Positions 1 to 9,411 are shown, numbered from the stretch's first letter. The stretch is DNA of 64,000 nt from CAZHMN01 sp964533705 (GCA_964533705.1 CAZHMN010000001.1:1-64000), one strand, 5' to 3'. The notes: generated by a model not told the origin, from the sequence alone. Program-made: numbers and translations.

Positions 1-26
1 GTAGCCCCGTCATTTATGGCGGGGCG
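1..26. repeat. REP-like palindrome upstream of parA
   Basis: GTAG is followed by a 10-bp stem (positions 4-13 pairing with 16-25, one G.T pair) around a TT loop, with the core CATTTATG. The architecture (GTAG, GC-rich arm, ATTTAT core, closing arm) matches the repeat at 25998-26017, although the arm sequence differs. It could also end transcription of a gene to the left, but no T-tract follows. Positions 27-70 hold only the parA leader. Confidence 0.55.
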
Positions 27-70
27 GGGAAGATCAAATTTTCATCTTTAAATTCAAGTATGCAAACTCC

Positions 71-835
71 ATGTCCCGCGTCATAGCCATCGCTAACCAG
101 AAAGGCGGTGTGGGTAAAACTACGACAGCCATCAACCTGGCCTGCTTCTTAGCTGCGGCGGAACGCAAAGTCCTGCTGGTGGACGCCGATCCTCAGGCCA
201 ACGCCACATCCGGGCTGGGGGTCAACTCCAGGAACTGCTCCTCCACCATCTATGAGATGATCATTAATAACGCCGCCCCCGGCGATATTATCCAGGACAC
301 CGAGCTGGAATGTTTGAAACTCATCCCCTCGGATATTCGGCTGGTCGGAGCTGAGATAGAACTCGTCCCCATGGAAAATCGCGAACGCGTTCTGAAAAAA
401 GCCTTAAAGCCCATCAGGAACGATTTTGATTACATCCTGCTGGATTGTCCTCCTTCACTGGGATTGCTTACATTGAACAGCCTGACGGCCGCCGATACGG
501 TCCTCATACCGATTCAATGCGAATACTATGCTTTAGAAGGCATCACCCAGCTCTTGAATACCGTTCGCCTGGTTCAGAAACACCTCAACAACTCCCTGCG
601 AATCGAAGGCGTACTGCTGACCATGTTCGATTCCCGCTTGAATCTCTCCAAGCAGGTGCAGGAAGATGCCAGAAGGTTTTTCGAAGGCAAAGTTTTTCAA
701 ACGGTCATCCACCGCAACGTCAAACTATCCGAAGCACCTTCGTTCGGAAAGCCGATCATTTTCTATGACATCACTTCGCGAGGTGCGCAGAATTATCTGG
801 CTTTAGCTCAGGAGATCATTGAGCATGAGCAGTAA
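71..835 (+). CDS. parA: Chromosome partitioning ATPase ParA/Soj
   Basis: Deviant Walker A ATPase of 254 residues, the usual chromosomal ParA length. KGGVGKTT lies at residues 11-18, the Walker A' segment DADPQAN begins at residue 38, and the Walker B region ILLDCPPSLG lies near 122-131. It binds non-specific DNA as an ATP dimer and works with ParB bound at parS to segregate newly replicated origins. The stop overlaps the start of parB, so the two are translationally coupled, the common origin-proximal arrangement. It starts with ATG at 71; no other start fits the family N-terminus. No parS site was identified by eye. Confidence 0.97.
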   Translation: MSRVIAIANQKGGVGKTTTAINLACFLAAAERKVLLVDADPQANATSGLGVNSRNCSSTIYEMIINNAAPGDIIQDTELECLKLIPSDIRLVGAEIELVPMENRERVLKKALKPIRNDFDYILLDCPPSLGLLTLNSLTAADTVLIPIQCEYYALEGITQLLNTVRLVQKHLNNSLRIEGVLLTMFDSRLNLSKQVQEDARRFFEGKVFQTVIHRNVKLSEAPSFGKPIIFYDITSRGAQNYLALAQEIIEHEQ

Positions 836-1697
836 AGAAAGCCGACTGGGAAAGGGTTTGGCCGCCCTGCTGCCCGAAGGGATTGATCTGGGGGGGCGTT
901 CGCCTCGATATGCGGAAATAGAGGTGGCCAGCATACGCGCCAATCCCGAACAACCGCGATCCACCTTCGAAGATGTCGCTTTAGAAGAACTGGCGGCGTC
1001 CATCAAGGCGAAGGGGGTGGTGCAGCCCATCATCGTTCGAGAGGTGAATGGGGAATTCGAACTGATCGCCGGGGAAAGACGGCTGCGCGCTGCCAGGCTG
1101 GTGAACCTGGAGCGCATTCCAGCGTTCATCACTCAGGTGGACGACGGTTCCGAAGCGCTCGAGCTGGCCCTGATTGAAAACTTGCAGCGGGAAGATTTAA
1201 ACCCGCTCGAACAGGCCGCCGGCTTCATCAGACTGGCCAAGCAGTACAAGCTGACCCAGGAACAGATCGCCGAGAGGGTGGGTAAGAGCCGGGCGGCCGT
1301 GGCCAACACCCTGCGGCTGCTCAACCTGCCCCGAGAGGTACAGGCCAGCCTGCACAGCGGCCAGATCACCGCCGGACACGCCCGCGCCATTCTGTCTTTC
1401 GATGACCGAGAACGACAGGTGCTACTCTGGAAACGCATCATCAGAGAGGGTCTATCGGTGCGCAAGGCTGAACAGGTGGCCAAAAAATTGGCGGTACCCC
1501 ATGCTCCGCCACCTGTACAGCGGAAAAAACCCACCTTCATCACCCAGATCGAGGAGAGACTCCGCAACCTGTTAGGAACGCACGTAAGGCTGCACCACCG
1601 CAAGGGCAAGGGCGGTACCGTGGAAATCGAATACTACAGCGACGAAGATCTCGACCGCCTGCTCGATCTATTCGAGTTGATGGAGAAGGGGTGGTGA
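825..1697 (+). CDS. parB: Chromosome partitioning protein ParB/Spo0J
   Basis: CTP-dependent parS-binding clamp. The N-terminal ParB/Srx domain contains GERRLRAAR, the central HTH carries LTQEQIAERVGKSRAAVANTLRLL, and a short C-terminal dimerisation segment ends in LLDLFELMEKGW. I chose the ATG at 825, which overlaps the parA stop (833-835). An in-frame TTG at 819 would add only two residues. The N-terminal RLGKGLAALLP is the typical ParA-interacting segment that stimulates ParA ATPase. Length 290 residues, normal for chromosomal ParB. Confidence 0.97.
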   Translation: MSSKESRLGKGLAALLPEGIDLGGRSPRYAEIEVASIRANPEQPRSTFEDVALEELAASIKAKGVVQPIIVREVNGEFELIAGERRLRAARLVNLERIPAFITQVDDGSEALELALIENLQREDLNPLEQAAGFIRLAKQYKLTQEQIAERVGKSRAAVANTLRLLNLPREVQASLHSGQITAGHARAILSFDDRERQVLLWKRIIREGLSVRKAEQVAKKLAVPHAPPPVQRKKPTFITQIEERLRNLLGTHVRLHHRKGKGGTVEIEYYSDEDLDRLLDLFELMEKGW

Positions 1698-1855
1698 GGA
1701 ATTCATTTGAATTGAAGTGAAATAATCATAATGTCGGCTAACGGTGCTGCCGCTGGCTGAGTTTCTGAAAGACACTTTCGGAAGGTTGGCAAGCTAAAGT
1801 GGTGTTATCTGGCATATAGCTTGAACCATACCAAATCAAAAGGAAAGGTGGAAAA
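1698..1855 (+). other. parB to FKBP spacer
   Basis: 158 bp without a gene. The last 20 bases hold the ribosome-binding region (AGGAAAGGTGG) of the following FKBP gene. The middle is moderately GC-rich with weak complementarity, but I cannot assign a known RNA family. Confidence 0.3.
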
Positions 1856-2284
1856 ATGTCACAGGCCAAGAAGAGCGACACCGTTAAAGTTCATTACACC
1901 GGCAAGCTGGATGACGGCACTATTTTCGACTCGTCGGCCGAGGGCGATCCCCTCGAATTCACCATTGGAGAGGGCCAGGTCATCCCCGGCTTCGAAGATG
2001 CCGTTGTCGGCATGGAAGCGAGCGAATCTAAGACGGTGAAAATCCCATCTGACCAGGCCTATGGTCCCCACCATGAAGACATGGTGGTCAAGATTGACCG
2101 CGACCGATTTCCCGATAACTTGGATCCTCATGTCGGTCAGCAGTTGCAAATTCCACAACCGGACGGACGGAGAATTTTCGTCACGGTAACCGAGATCAAT
2201 GAATCAAACGTAACGCTGGATGCCAATCACCCGCTGGCGGGAAAGGACCTCACCTTCGACATTAAACTTGTTGAGATCGTTTAG
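1856..2284 (+). CDS. SlyD-like FKBP-type peptidyl-prolyl isomerase
   Basis: Cytoplasmic FKBP of 142 residues: VKVHYTGKLDDGTIFDSS near the N-terminus and the flap/insert pattern of SlyD (insert after ESKTVKIPSDQAYGPHHEDM, return at HPLAGKDLTFDIKLVEIV). These proteins catalyse cis-trans prolyl isomerisation and act as folding chaperones through the inserted IF domain. The metal-binding His/Cys tail of E. coli SlyD is absent, as in many short homologues. There is no signal peptide, so it acts in the cytoplasm, unlike the FKBP lipoprotein at 4178. A strong AGGAAAGGTGG ribosome-binding site precedes the ATG. Confidence 0.9.
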   Translation: MSQAKKSDTVKVHYTGKLDDGTIFDSSAEGDPLEFTIGEGQVIPGFEDAVVGMEASESKTVKIPSDQAYGPHHEDMVVKIDRDRFPDNLDPHVGQQLQIPQPDGRRIFVTVTEINESNVTLDANHPLAGKDLTFDIKLVEIV

Positions 2285-2569
2285 CCGGTTGGTCTAAATT
2301 AATCCGTGATCGGCCCGAAGATGGAGCGTTGTTTCAGGATCGGCAACCAGGAACGGGTCGTAGAAAGTAATATGCGATTTTTGTTCCCACGGGAGCTCGA
2401 CGCGCGCTCCCGCACTACAATGGGTTTGACATAGAAGCGAAATACGGCAATTACAGTCAAACGCCCTTTGCCTCGGATTCACTCAGATAGATCACCGGTG
2501 GCCACCGAGAATAAAGGGAGGCAAAGGGTGGACGAGTTATGCTCCAAGCTGTGAGAAGGTGAGACTCCC
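2285..2569. other. FKBP to C69 peptidase spacer
   Basis: 285 bp without a credible gene. It contains a short perfect palindrome, CGGTGGCCACCG (about 2496-2507), and a GGGAGG purine run further upstream of the peptidase start. No terminator with a T-tract and no clear promoter pair could be recognised. A 62-codon open frame on the minus strand has no family resemblance and was left out. Confidence 0.3.
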
Positions 2570-4036
2570 ATGAAGACATTCCACAGTCTACTGAGCTTTC
2601 TGTTGATCGCTCTCCTGATAATTTCTGCATTCGTGCTGTCCGCCGGCGCAGAGGGCTGCTTCAGCATCGTCGTAGGCAAGGATGCTTCCGCCGACGGGTT
2701 CGTCATCATGGCACATAACGAGGATGACGGCCCGCCACAGGTGGTCAATCACTACAAAATTCCCAGGATGCGATACCCTTCGGGGAAAAAGGTAAAACTG
2801 ATCAATGGAGGGGAACTGGAGCAGATTGAAGAAACCTGGGCTTACCTCTGGTCGGAAATGCCGGGGATGATCTTCTCCGACAGTTACGTCAACGAGTGGG
2901 GAGTCTGCATCGCCTCCGACAACTGTCCCTCGCGTGAAGACCAAGCGGAAATCACCGACGGCGGCATCAGTTACATGCTGCGAAAACTGGTCGCCCAACG
3001 TGCCCAGACGGCACGAGAAGGCGTCCTGATCGCCGGGAACTTAATCGAACGGTTCGGATACACCGCGCCCGGCCGCACTTATATCATCTGCGACCCCAAC
3101 GAGGGCTGGTTCTTCTGCGCTGTTCAGGGCAAGCACTGGCTGGCGGCGAGGGTTCCCGACGATCAGGTGGCCATGATCGCCAACACCTACGCGGTACACC
3201 AGGTTGATCTGACCGATTCCAACCGGGTTTTGGCTTGCGGCGATATTGTGGATTACGCCGTCTCCCGGGGCTGGTATGATCCAGACAAGGACGGGTCTTT
3301 CGATTTCGCCGCCGCCTACGCCAATCCCGCTATCGCATCCGATTCCAACAACGTCTGCCGGCAATGGTCCGGCTTGCGGCGCGTTGCATCCCATCCAATC
3401 CCATTGAGTCCGCATCTTCCCTTTTCAGTTACGCCTGCCAAAAAGCTGGGCGTCGCCGACGTTTTCGAGATTCTGCGCGATCATTACGAGGGCACAGAAT
3501 TCTATCAAACGTCGCCCGAAAAGGGGAATCCTCACGAAAACGACCTGGCGACCATCTGCAACCGAACGACGCAGACCAGTTTCGTCGTCCAGTTGCGCGC
3601 GGACAGGCCTTTAGACGTCGGAATTGTCTATTGGGTTTCGCTGTCCCCTCCCTGCACCTCGGTCTTTCTCCCCTATCATTTCGGCATCGAAGATTTCCCT
3701 GTTGGCTACAGCGGTTTCCCGGAACAGCCGTCGAATGAACTATATCAGAAAAAGGTCACAGCACCTTTTACCGCCAATCCGGCCGAGGCGTTCTGGACTT
3801 TTTCCAATTCATATCATAAGATAAATGGAAACTATGCTGATATGGTCATCCCTATAAAAAAGAAAATAAGGGAGATCGAAAACCGGGCGCTGTCTACTCA
3901 GAAAACCGTGGAGGAAACCGCGCTACAGCTCTATTCAACAGATCATGCAGCCGCTCTAAATACGCTCTTTAATTACTCAAACGAACTTTACATTTCTGCT
4001 CTGGAGGCCATGGATAAAGTTCTATCGGGAAAATAG
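2570..4036 (+). CDS. Secreted C69-family dipeptidase
   Basis: N-terminal nucleophile hydrolase of the peptidase C69 (PepD) family, 488 residues. A hydrophobic signal peptide (about residues 1-28) runs directly into GCFSIVVGKDASADGFVIMAHNED; the Cys is the expected nucleophile, exposed after processing, and GKDASADG is the family signature. Family members release N-terminal dipeptides or act on amide bonds. The signal sequence places this one outside the cytoplasm, probably periplasmic. It lies between two FKBP genes in the same direction, but the 285-bp and 141-bp spacers argue against tight coupling. The C-terminal 100 residues are helical and charged, as in other members. Substrate unknown. 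Confidence 0.88.
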   Translation: MKTFHSLLSFLLIALLIISAFVLSAGAEGCFSIVVGKDASADGFVIMAHNEDDGPPQVVNHYKIPRMRYPSGKKVKLINGGELEQIEETWAYLWSEMPGMIFSDSYVNEWGVCIASDNCPSREDQAEITDGGISYMLRKLVAQRAQTAREGVLIAGNLIERFGYTAPGRTYIICDPNEGWFFCAVQGKHWLAARVPDDQVAMIANTYAVHQVDLTDSNRVLACGDIVDYAVSRGWYDPDKDGSFDFAAAYANPAIASDSNNVCRQWSGLRRVASHPIPLSPHLPFSVTPAKKLGVADVFEILRDHYEGTEFYQTSPEKGNPHENDLATICNRTTQTSFVVQLRADRPLDVGIVYWVSLSPPCTSVFLPYHFGIEDFPVGYSGFPEQPSNELYQKKVTAPFTANPAEAFWTFSNSYHKINGNYADMVIPIKKKIREIENRALSTQKTVEETALQLYSTDHAAALNTLFNYSNELYISALEAMDKVLSGK

Positions 4037-4177
4037 GGTGATTGACACAATTGGGGAAAACAAAACCCAAAGGGCGAAGATTCAAAAGAGAACCAGATTG
4101 AATATGCAATAGATCGTGCCATAGAGCACGGTAAAAAGTATCAAACCACCAATCATTTTAAAGGAGGAGGATCCACA

Positions 4178-4648
4178 ATGAAAAGAGCTATTATCGCGTT
4201 GTTGGCATTGAGTTTGGCTATTTTGGGCTGCAAAAAGGCGGAAAAACAACCGGAAGAGAAGACAGCAGCAGCTCCATCTGTTGAAGAAACGCAGGTCGAA
4301 CCCGGCAAAACAGTCATAACCGCTTCCGGACTCAATTATGTGGATCTGGTCGTGGGCACGGGAAAGGTTGCTGAAGCCGGGAAAACAGTCGTCGTTCATT
4401 ATACCGGCTGGTTGGAAGATGGCACCAAATTCGACAGCTCCGTTGACCGGAACAAGCCCTTCGAATTCCAGTTGGGAGCCGGCCGCGTCATCAAGGGCTG
4501 GGATGAAGGCGTAGTCGGTATGAAAGAGGGCGGTAAGCGCAAGCTGATTATCCCGCCCGAACTCGGCTACGGAGAAAGAGGGGCTGGCGGCCGAATTCCG
4601 CCGAACGCCGTCTTGATCTTCGAAGTGGAACTCCTTGAAGTGAAATAA
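4178..4648 (+). CDS. FKBP-type peptidyl-prolyl isomerase lipoprotein
   Basis: 156 residues. Residues 1-18 are a lipoprotein signal ending in the lipobox ILGC, so Cys18 should be lipidated. A charged Lys/Glu linker follows, then a complete FKBP domain with VVVHYTGWLEDGTKFDSS, FQLGAGRVIKGWDEGVVGMK and YGERGAGGRIPPNAVLIFEVELLEV, which carries the usual FKBP12 pocket residues. It should isomerise prolyl bonds during folding of exported proteins at the envelope (compare FkpA and Mip). A GGAGGAGG ribosome-binding site lies just upstream. It is a second FKBP of a different class from the cytoplasmic one at 1856. Confidence 0.93.
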   Translation: MKRAIIALLALSLAILGCKKAEKQPEEKTAAAPSVEETQVEPGKTVITASGLNYVDLVVGTGKVAEAGKTVVVHYTGWLEDGTKFDSSVDRNKPFEFQLGAGRVIKGWDEGVVGMKEGGKRKLIIPPELGYGERGAGGRIPPNAVLIFEVELLEVK

Positions 4649-4791
4649 ATACATTATCTCATCAATGGAAAGGGCGAGGCATTCGTAGAGACGTGAAAGC
4701 CCCTGCACCAGGTATTGTTGCTTGGCTCCAATCGCAGTCCATTCGAACAAACAATGCCTCGCCCAATTCGATCAAAAATGGATAATTTCCC

Positions 4792-5577
4792 ATGCCAACC
4801 GACGCTGATCTGATTGATGAATTGTTGGACGTTTGCCACCGGCTGCACCGCGCCGGCATGGTGGCGGCCAACGACGGCAACGTCTCCGCCGCCTGCGATG
4901 ACGGCAACCTGATCACATCGGTGACCAATGTCTCCAAAGGGGCCATGACCGCCCGGCACGTGGTCAAGGTGGACCGCCAGGGCAATCCTCTTGAAGAAGG
5001 TAAAAAGCCGTCATCCGAACTGCCCATGCATCTGGCCATCTACCGGGATCGGCCGGACATAAAAGCCGTGGTGCACGCTCATCCCCCCTACGCCACCGGC
5101 TTCGCTGCAGCGGGCTTAGCCCTGGACAAGTGCGTTCTACCCGAAATCGTCATGACGCTGGGCAGCATCCCACTGGCGGAATACGGCACCCCTTCGACCG
5201 AAGAAGTCCCGGAAGCCGTCTCCAAATGGATCGGGCAGGCCGATGCGGTGCTCCTGGCCAACCACGGAGCGGTTACGGTCGGTCGCACTTTGATGGAAGC
5301 ATTTTATCGCATGGAGCGCATCGAACATTACGCCAAGATCTGCTTTATCGCCCGGCAATTGGGCGGAGAGAGGGTACTGTCGCCAGAAGAAGTAGATAAG
5401 ATCTACCGTCTGCGGGAAGAAGCGGGCGTCAGCGACCGCAATCCGGGCTGCTGGACCTGCGACACCCTGATCGCCGGAAGTTGCCTCGGTGAGGTTTGCG
5501 TCAACTTCGCCGGAACGGGTGAGACCTTCAAGTCAGCCGCCAGGAAGGTTGTGCGGGATATATTAGACGGAAAATAA
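4792..5577 (+). CDS. Class II aldolase/adducin family protein
   Basis: 261 residues. Aldolase class II fold of the L-fuculose-phosphate/L-ribulose-phosphate 4-epimerase type. The glycine-rich phosphate-binding loop NDGNVSAACDDG is at about residues 24-35, KPSSELPMHLAIYRDRP carries the catalytic Glu, VVHAHPPYATGF gives two Zn-binding His, and LLANHGAVTVGRT gives the third His. Such enzymes cleave sugar 1-phosphates to DHAP and an aldehyde, or act in methionine salvage. The C-terminal tail after residue 215 contains four Cys (CWTCDTLIAGSCLGEVC), not part of the core family. Substrate cannot be told from sequence. It stands alone, before trkA. Confidence 0.85.
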   Translation: MPTDADLIDELLDVCHRLHRAGMVAANDGNVSAACDDGNLITSVTNVSKGAMTARHVVKVDRQGNPLEEGKKPSSELPMHLAIYRDRPDIKAVVHAHPPYATGFAAAGLALDKCVLPEIVMTLGSIPLAEYGTPSTEEVPEAVSKWIGQADAVLLANHGAVTVGRTLMEAFYRMERIEHYAKICFIARQLGGERVLSPEEVDKIYRLREEAGVSDRNPGCWTCDTLIAGSCLGEVCVNFAGTGETFKSAARKVVRDILDGK

Positions 5578-5614
5578 TGCCATTGAAAAACTCAAAGAAT
5601 TTCAGCATACTCCC

Positions 5615-6961
5615 ATGAAAATCCTCATCATCGGCGGGGGGGAAGTCGGATTCCATCTGGCGGGCGAACTGGCTCGCGAGAATCACGACGTTGTGGTCGT
5701 CGAAAACGACCCCGAACGGCTGCAGCGCATATCCAAGTCGCTGGACGTCATGGTTTTAGAAGGGAACGGCACCGCCCAAAAGACGCTGAAGGAAGCCGGC
5801 ATCTCCTCGGCGGACATGCTGGTCGCCGTAACCAATTCCGACGAAGGCAACATCCTGGCCTGCATGATTGCGCGCGAGTTCGGGGTCAAGACCAAGATCG
5901 CCCGGGTTCGGGATCACGAACTAAGCCACAAGGATTCGGTGCTGGCACCCGAACGCATCGGCATTGACCTGATGATCCACCCGGAACTTGAAACCGCCAA
6001 AGAGGTCTTTCGCCTAATTCGCCATCCCGCCGCCACTGACGTGATGGAGTTCTTCGAAGGTGAGGTTGAACTACTGGGATTGAGACTGTCCGGCCAATCC
6101 CCCATCGTGGGCAAAACGCTGCTCGAACTCGGCCGTGATTTCACCGATATGCCCTATCGCGTAACGGCCATATCCCGGGGCAACCAAACTTTGATACCTC
6201 GAGGCGACCACCGCATCGAGGAAGATGATCTAATCTATGTGATCACTCGCAGCGAAGCCGCCCCCGAAGTACTCAGCCTGATCAGTGCCGAACAGCTCGT
6301 AACGCGTAACGTCATGATCCTGGGGGCGAGTCGGGTGGGATTGCTCCTGGCCGAGGTGCTGGAGGATAATCAGAACATGAACGTCAAGCTGGTGGATTCC
6401 AATCCGGATAAAGCGCATCTCGCCGCCGGTCTTCTAACCGATACCCTGGTGGTTGAAGCTGACGGCCGGGATATTGACGTCATCGCTGCCGAGGGGCTAA
6501 TTGACATGGATGCCTATGTCGCCTGCACCGGTAATGATGAGACCAACATCGTCACCTCGCTGGTTGCCCGCCATCTGGGCGTTAAACGCATCATAACGAT
6601 TGTAGAGAAGAAATTCTACCTCCCCATCATACGCGCTATTGGATTGGAAATCGCCGTCAATAAGCACATCTTGACCAGCAATGCCATTCTCAAATACATT
6701 CACCACGGTAGAGTGCTTTCCTTTTCACAGGTCAGAGGCATCGAAGCTGAAACCATCGTATATGCCGTAGCGGAAAAGGCAAAGATCACCAAGAAACCTC
6801 TCTATAAATTGAAATTCCCCGAAGGCTCGTTGATCGGAGCCATCCGCCGCGGCGAAGAATTCATTATCCCCACCGGCCAAACGCAGGTCCAGGCCGGCGA
6901 CGAGGCTCTGGTCTTCTATCTGCCGGACGCCCGCAACAAAGTTGATTCCTGGTTCGATTAA
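5615..6961 (+). CDS. trkA: Trk potassium uptake regulatory subunit TrkA
   Basis: 448 residues in the duplicated RCK arrangement: two RCK_N nucleotide-binding domains (IIGGGEVGFHLAGELA at residue 4 onward; VMILGASRVGLLLAEVLED near 232), each followed by an RCK_C domain (about 140-225 and 370-446). The peripheral cytoplasmic protein binds NAD(H)/ATP and gates the K+ channel subunit TrkH, encoded immediately downstream with the start codon at the trkA stop. Length equals that of E. coli TrkA (458). Confidence 0.96.
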   Translation: MKILIIGGGEVGFHLAGELARENHDVVVVENDPERLQRISKSLDVMVLEGNGTAQKTLKEAGISSADMLVAVTNSDEGNILACMIAREFGVKTKIARVRDHELSHKDSVLAPERIGIDLMIHPELETAKEVFRLIRHPAATDVMEFFEGEVELLGLRLSGQSPIVGKTLLELGRDFTDMPYRVTAISRGNQTLIPRGDHRIEEDDLIYVITRSEAAPEVLSLISAEQLVTRNVMILGASRVGLLLAEVLEDNQNMNVKLVDSNPDKAHLAAGLLTDTLVVEADGRDIDVIAAEGLIDMDAYVACTGNDETNIVTSLVARHLGVKRIITIVEKKFYLPIIRAIGLEIAVNKHILTSNAILKYIHHGRVLSFSQVRGIEAETIVYAVAEKAKITKKPLYKLKFPEGSLIGAIRRGEEFIIPTGQTQVQAGDEALVFYLPDARNKVDSWFD

Positions 6962-6962
6962 A

Positions 6963-8402
6963 GTGAAAATAGGTCCCGTACTAAATATCCTGGGCGCGGT
7001 TCTGATCTTTCTGGGAGCATTCATGCTCATCTCCGCAGCCTGGGCGATCTACTATAAAGAAGATGAGCTTTTTTATTTCGCTATTTCAGCCGCGATAACG
7101 ACCTTTGCGGGTTACCTGCTCTGGAAATTCAGCGATCCTTCTCCGGGAATTCAGATCAGGGAAGGATTCGCCGTCGTCAGCCTGGGTTGGATCTCTATGG
7201 CGCTCTTCGGAGCATTGCCTTTTTTGATCTCCGGCGCTATCCCTTCGCCCACAGACGCCATATTCGAAGCCATGTCGGGCTTCACCACAACCGGCGCCAG
7301 CATTCTCACCGACATTGAGGCACAGCCAAAATGCGTCCTCTTCTGGAGAAGCTTTACTCACTGGCTGGGGGGCATGGGCATCATCGTTTTTTCCCTGGCG
7401 ATCTTGCCAATCCTGGGGATCGGTGGTATGCAGCTTTACAAGGCGGAAGCCCCAGGACCGACAAAGGATAAGCTCACTCCCCGCATCCGTCAGACGGCAA
7501 AATTATTGTGGGGCGTTTACGTACTACTTTCAGCCGCCGAGACCGGATTGCTGATGCTCTGCGGCATGGATCTATTCGAAGCCCTATGTCATACTTTCGG
7601 CACGATGGCCACGGGCGGATTCTCGACGAGGAACGCCTCCATCGCAGCCTACGACAACCCGATGGTGCACTGGGTGATCATCGTTTTCATGATTCTGGCC
7701 GGGACGAATTTCGCTCTACATTACCGCGCCCTGACCGGAAGGCCAATCGCCTATCTGCGCGATCCCGAGTTTCGCTTTTACGGGGGAACCCTGATCACCG
7801 CTGTCGTTCTGGTTGTCATCTCCAGCTTTTCGAGATTCAGCGCCCTGGGACATACCATCAGGGACAGCTTCTTCCAGGTCGTATCACTATGTACTACGAC
7901 GGGCTATGTCACCGCGGATTATGAACAGTGGCACTCTCTGGCGATATTGATTCTGATCATCCTCATGTTCATGGGGGGCATGGCCGGTTCAACCGGCGGC
8001 GGCATGAAAATGGTGCGCTGCATGATCCTGCTGAAACACGCCCACATCGAAATCAAGAAGTTGATCCACCCCAATGCGATTTTCCCACTGCGCTTCGGAA
8101 ACCGGGTAACGCCTCAGGACGTCACCACCAACATTCTGGGATTCTTCCTTCTCTTCATCGCTATCTTCGTCCTGGGCGCTCTGATTCTCGCCGGGATGGG
8201 GCTGGATTTCAAGACCTCGTTCGGCGCCTCCATCGCCTGCCTGGCCAACATCGGCCCTGCTATCGGGCAGGTCGGACCAACGGGAAACTATTCGGCTCTC
8301 CCCACGTTAGCCAAGTGGATTCTTATTGGCATGATGCTCATGGGAAGATTGGAATTGTTCACGGTGCTGGTCTTGTTCAGTCGCAGTTTCTGGAAGAAAT
8401 AG
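6963..8402 (+). CDS. trkH: Trk potassium uptake membrane subunit TrkH
   Basis: About 479 residues with roughly ten membrane segments and the four pore-loop repeats of the TrkH/KtrB superfamily: AMSGFTTTGASILT, HTFGTMATGGFST, SLCTTTGYVTADY and SIACLANIGPAIG, with the filter glycines in each. I prefer the GTG at 6963, one base after the trkA stop, because it gives the family N-terminus KIGPVLNILGAVLIFLG; an in-frame TTG at 6942 inside trkA is the alternative. It forms the K+-conducting inner-membrane pore and is coupled to trkA. Confidence 0.95.
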   Translation: MKIGPVLNILGAVLIFLGAFMLISAAWAIYYKEDELFYFAISAAITTFAGYLLWKFSDPSPGIQIREGFAVVSLGWISMALFGALPFLISGAIPSPTDAIFEAMSGFTTTGASILTDIEAQPKCVLFWRSFTHWLGGMGIIVFSLAILPILGIGGMQLYKAEAPGPTKDKLTPRIRQTAKLLWGVYVLLSAAETGLLMLCGMDLFEALCHTFGTMATGGFSTRNASIAAYDNPMVHWVIIVFMILAGTNFALHYRALTGRPIAYLRDPEFRFYGGTLITAVVLVVISSFSRFSALGHTIRDSFFQVVSLCTTTGYVTADYEQWHSLAILILIILMFMGGMAGSTGGGMKMVRCMILLKHAHIEIKKLIHPNAIFPLRFGNRVTPQDVTTNILGFFLLFIAIFVLGALILAGMGLDFKTSFGASIACLANIGPAIGQVGPTGNYSALPTLAKWILIGMMLMGRLELFTVLVLFSRSFWKK

Positions 8403-8464
8403 ACTTTCTGGAGAGTCTCTAATCACATTTCTGTACAATTACGAATCGTGCGGAGTCCGTAATT

Positions 8465-9403
8465 ATGAACTGGCGCAGGTTTTTCTTCGAAAATTATAAG
8501 CCCAAGCTAGCGCTTCTCTTTATGGCCATTTTCCTCTGGTTTTTCGTGGTCACCAGCCGCGAATACGATCAGATTTTGAGCGTTCCTATCCGGATGATCA
8601 ACCTCAAGGAGAACAAGGTCTTTCTGATCGATCCGCCCACCCATGCTCAGGTGCGCTTCCGCGGAAAAGGAACTTCGCTCCTGGTTCTTAGCCTTTTCGG
8701 TGACGTCAACCTGACGCTCGATCTCTCCACAATTAAGCAATATTACGACTATCCCATCCGTTTAGATCAGGTGAATTGGGCTTCGGGCGTCAACGTGCAG
8801 ATCGTTGAAATCCTGGAACCCGATACGGTTGAGATTCGCCTCGACGAAGAAATCCAGCGTAACCTCAAAGTCAAACCGATGTTGCTGGTATCCCCTGCTG
8901 AAGATTATACGCTGGCGGGTTCCGTTCATTGCTCGCCCGACACCGTTCTGGTTAGCGGTGCAAAATCTATTGTGGAAGAGCTGAAGTATATTCCCACACA
9001 GGTAAAAAACATCGAAAACGCCACCGGCCCCGTCAACGTAAAACTCGACTTAATCGGCCCTGAGGAGGGTAAGGTTTCCATAACTCCCTCTTCAGTGAGA
9101 CTTACCCTCAATGTCGAAAAAATCGAAACCAGGGAAATTGCTGAGGTCCCGGTGAATGTCATCCACTGCCTGCCGAACAAACCCGGTTTTGCAGATCCGT
9201 CCACGGTGAATATCAAAATAAGAGGGGCCAAATCTCTCGTGGAGTCCGTAAACCGCGACAACGTCATGATTTCGGTCAGCGCTCAGGGACGGCCGGCCGC
9301 CTCAGGGGTTTTCACCCCGGTCGTTCACCTGCCGGATAACATCGAATTGGTGGAGATGGAACCGGATACGGTGCGGATTAACTATATAGAGGCTGATACT
9401 TAA
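8465..9403 (+). CDS. YbbR-domain membrane protein (CdaR-like)
   Basis: 312 residues: one N-terminal membrane helix (ALLFMAIFLWFFVV, about residues 17-30) and an extracytoplasmic part of repeated YbbR domains, visible as recurring strands such as YPIRLDQVNW, VSPAEDYTLAGSVHCSPDTVLVSG, FTPVVHLPDNIELVEMEPDTVRI. In Firmicutes, YbbR/CdaR regulates the diadenylate cyclase CdaA encoded next to it. No cdaA gene lies in this window, so that partnership cannot be inferred here. It ends 8 bp before tsaD and is probably co-transcribed. Confidence 0.85.
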   Translation: MNWRRFFFENYKPKLALLFMAIFLWFFVVTSREYDQILSVPIRMINLKENKVFLIDPPTHAQVRFRGKGTSLLVLSLFGDVNLTLDLSTIKQYYDYPIRLDQVNWASGVNVQIVEILEPDTVEIRLDEEIQRNLKVKPMLLVSPAEDYTLAGSVHCSPDTVLVSGAKSIVEELKYIPTQVKNIENATGPVNVKLDLIGPEEGKVSITPSSVRLTLNVEKIETREIAEVPVNVIHCLPNKPGFADPSTVNIKIRGAKSLVESVNRDNVMISVSAQGRPAASGVFTPVVHLPDNIELVEMEPDTVRINYIEADT

Positions 9404-9411
9404 AAGCTAGA

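Noticed and set aside
445..768. Long alternative frames inside parA, flgE, the C25 protease and others
   Set aside because: They lie entirely within strongly recognised genes and encode arginine/proline-rich shadow translations.
1698..1855. Possible structured RNA between parB and FKBP
   Set aside because: Only weak complementarity by eye and no match to a known riboswitch or small RNA; not strong enough to call.
2294..2482. 62-codon minus-strand open frame after the FKBP gene
   Set aside because: No ribosome-binding site, no family resemblance, atypical composition.
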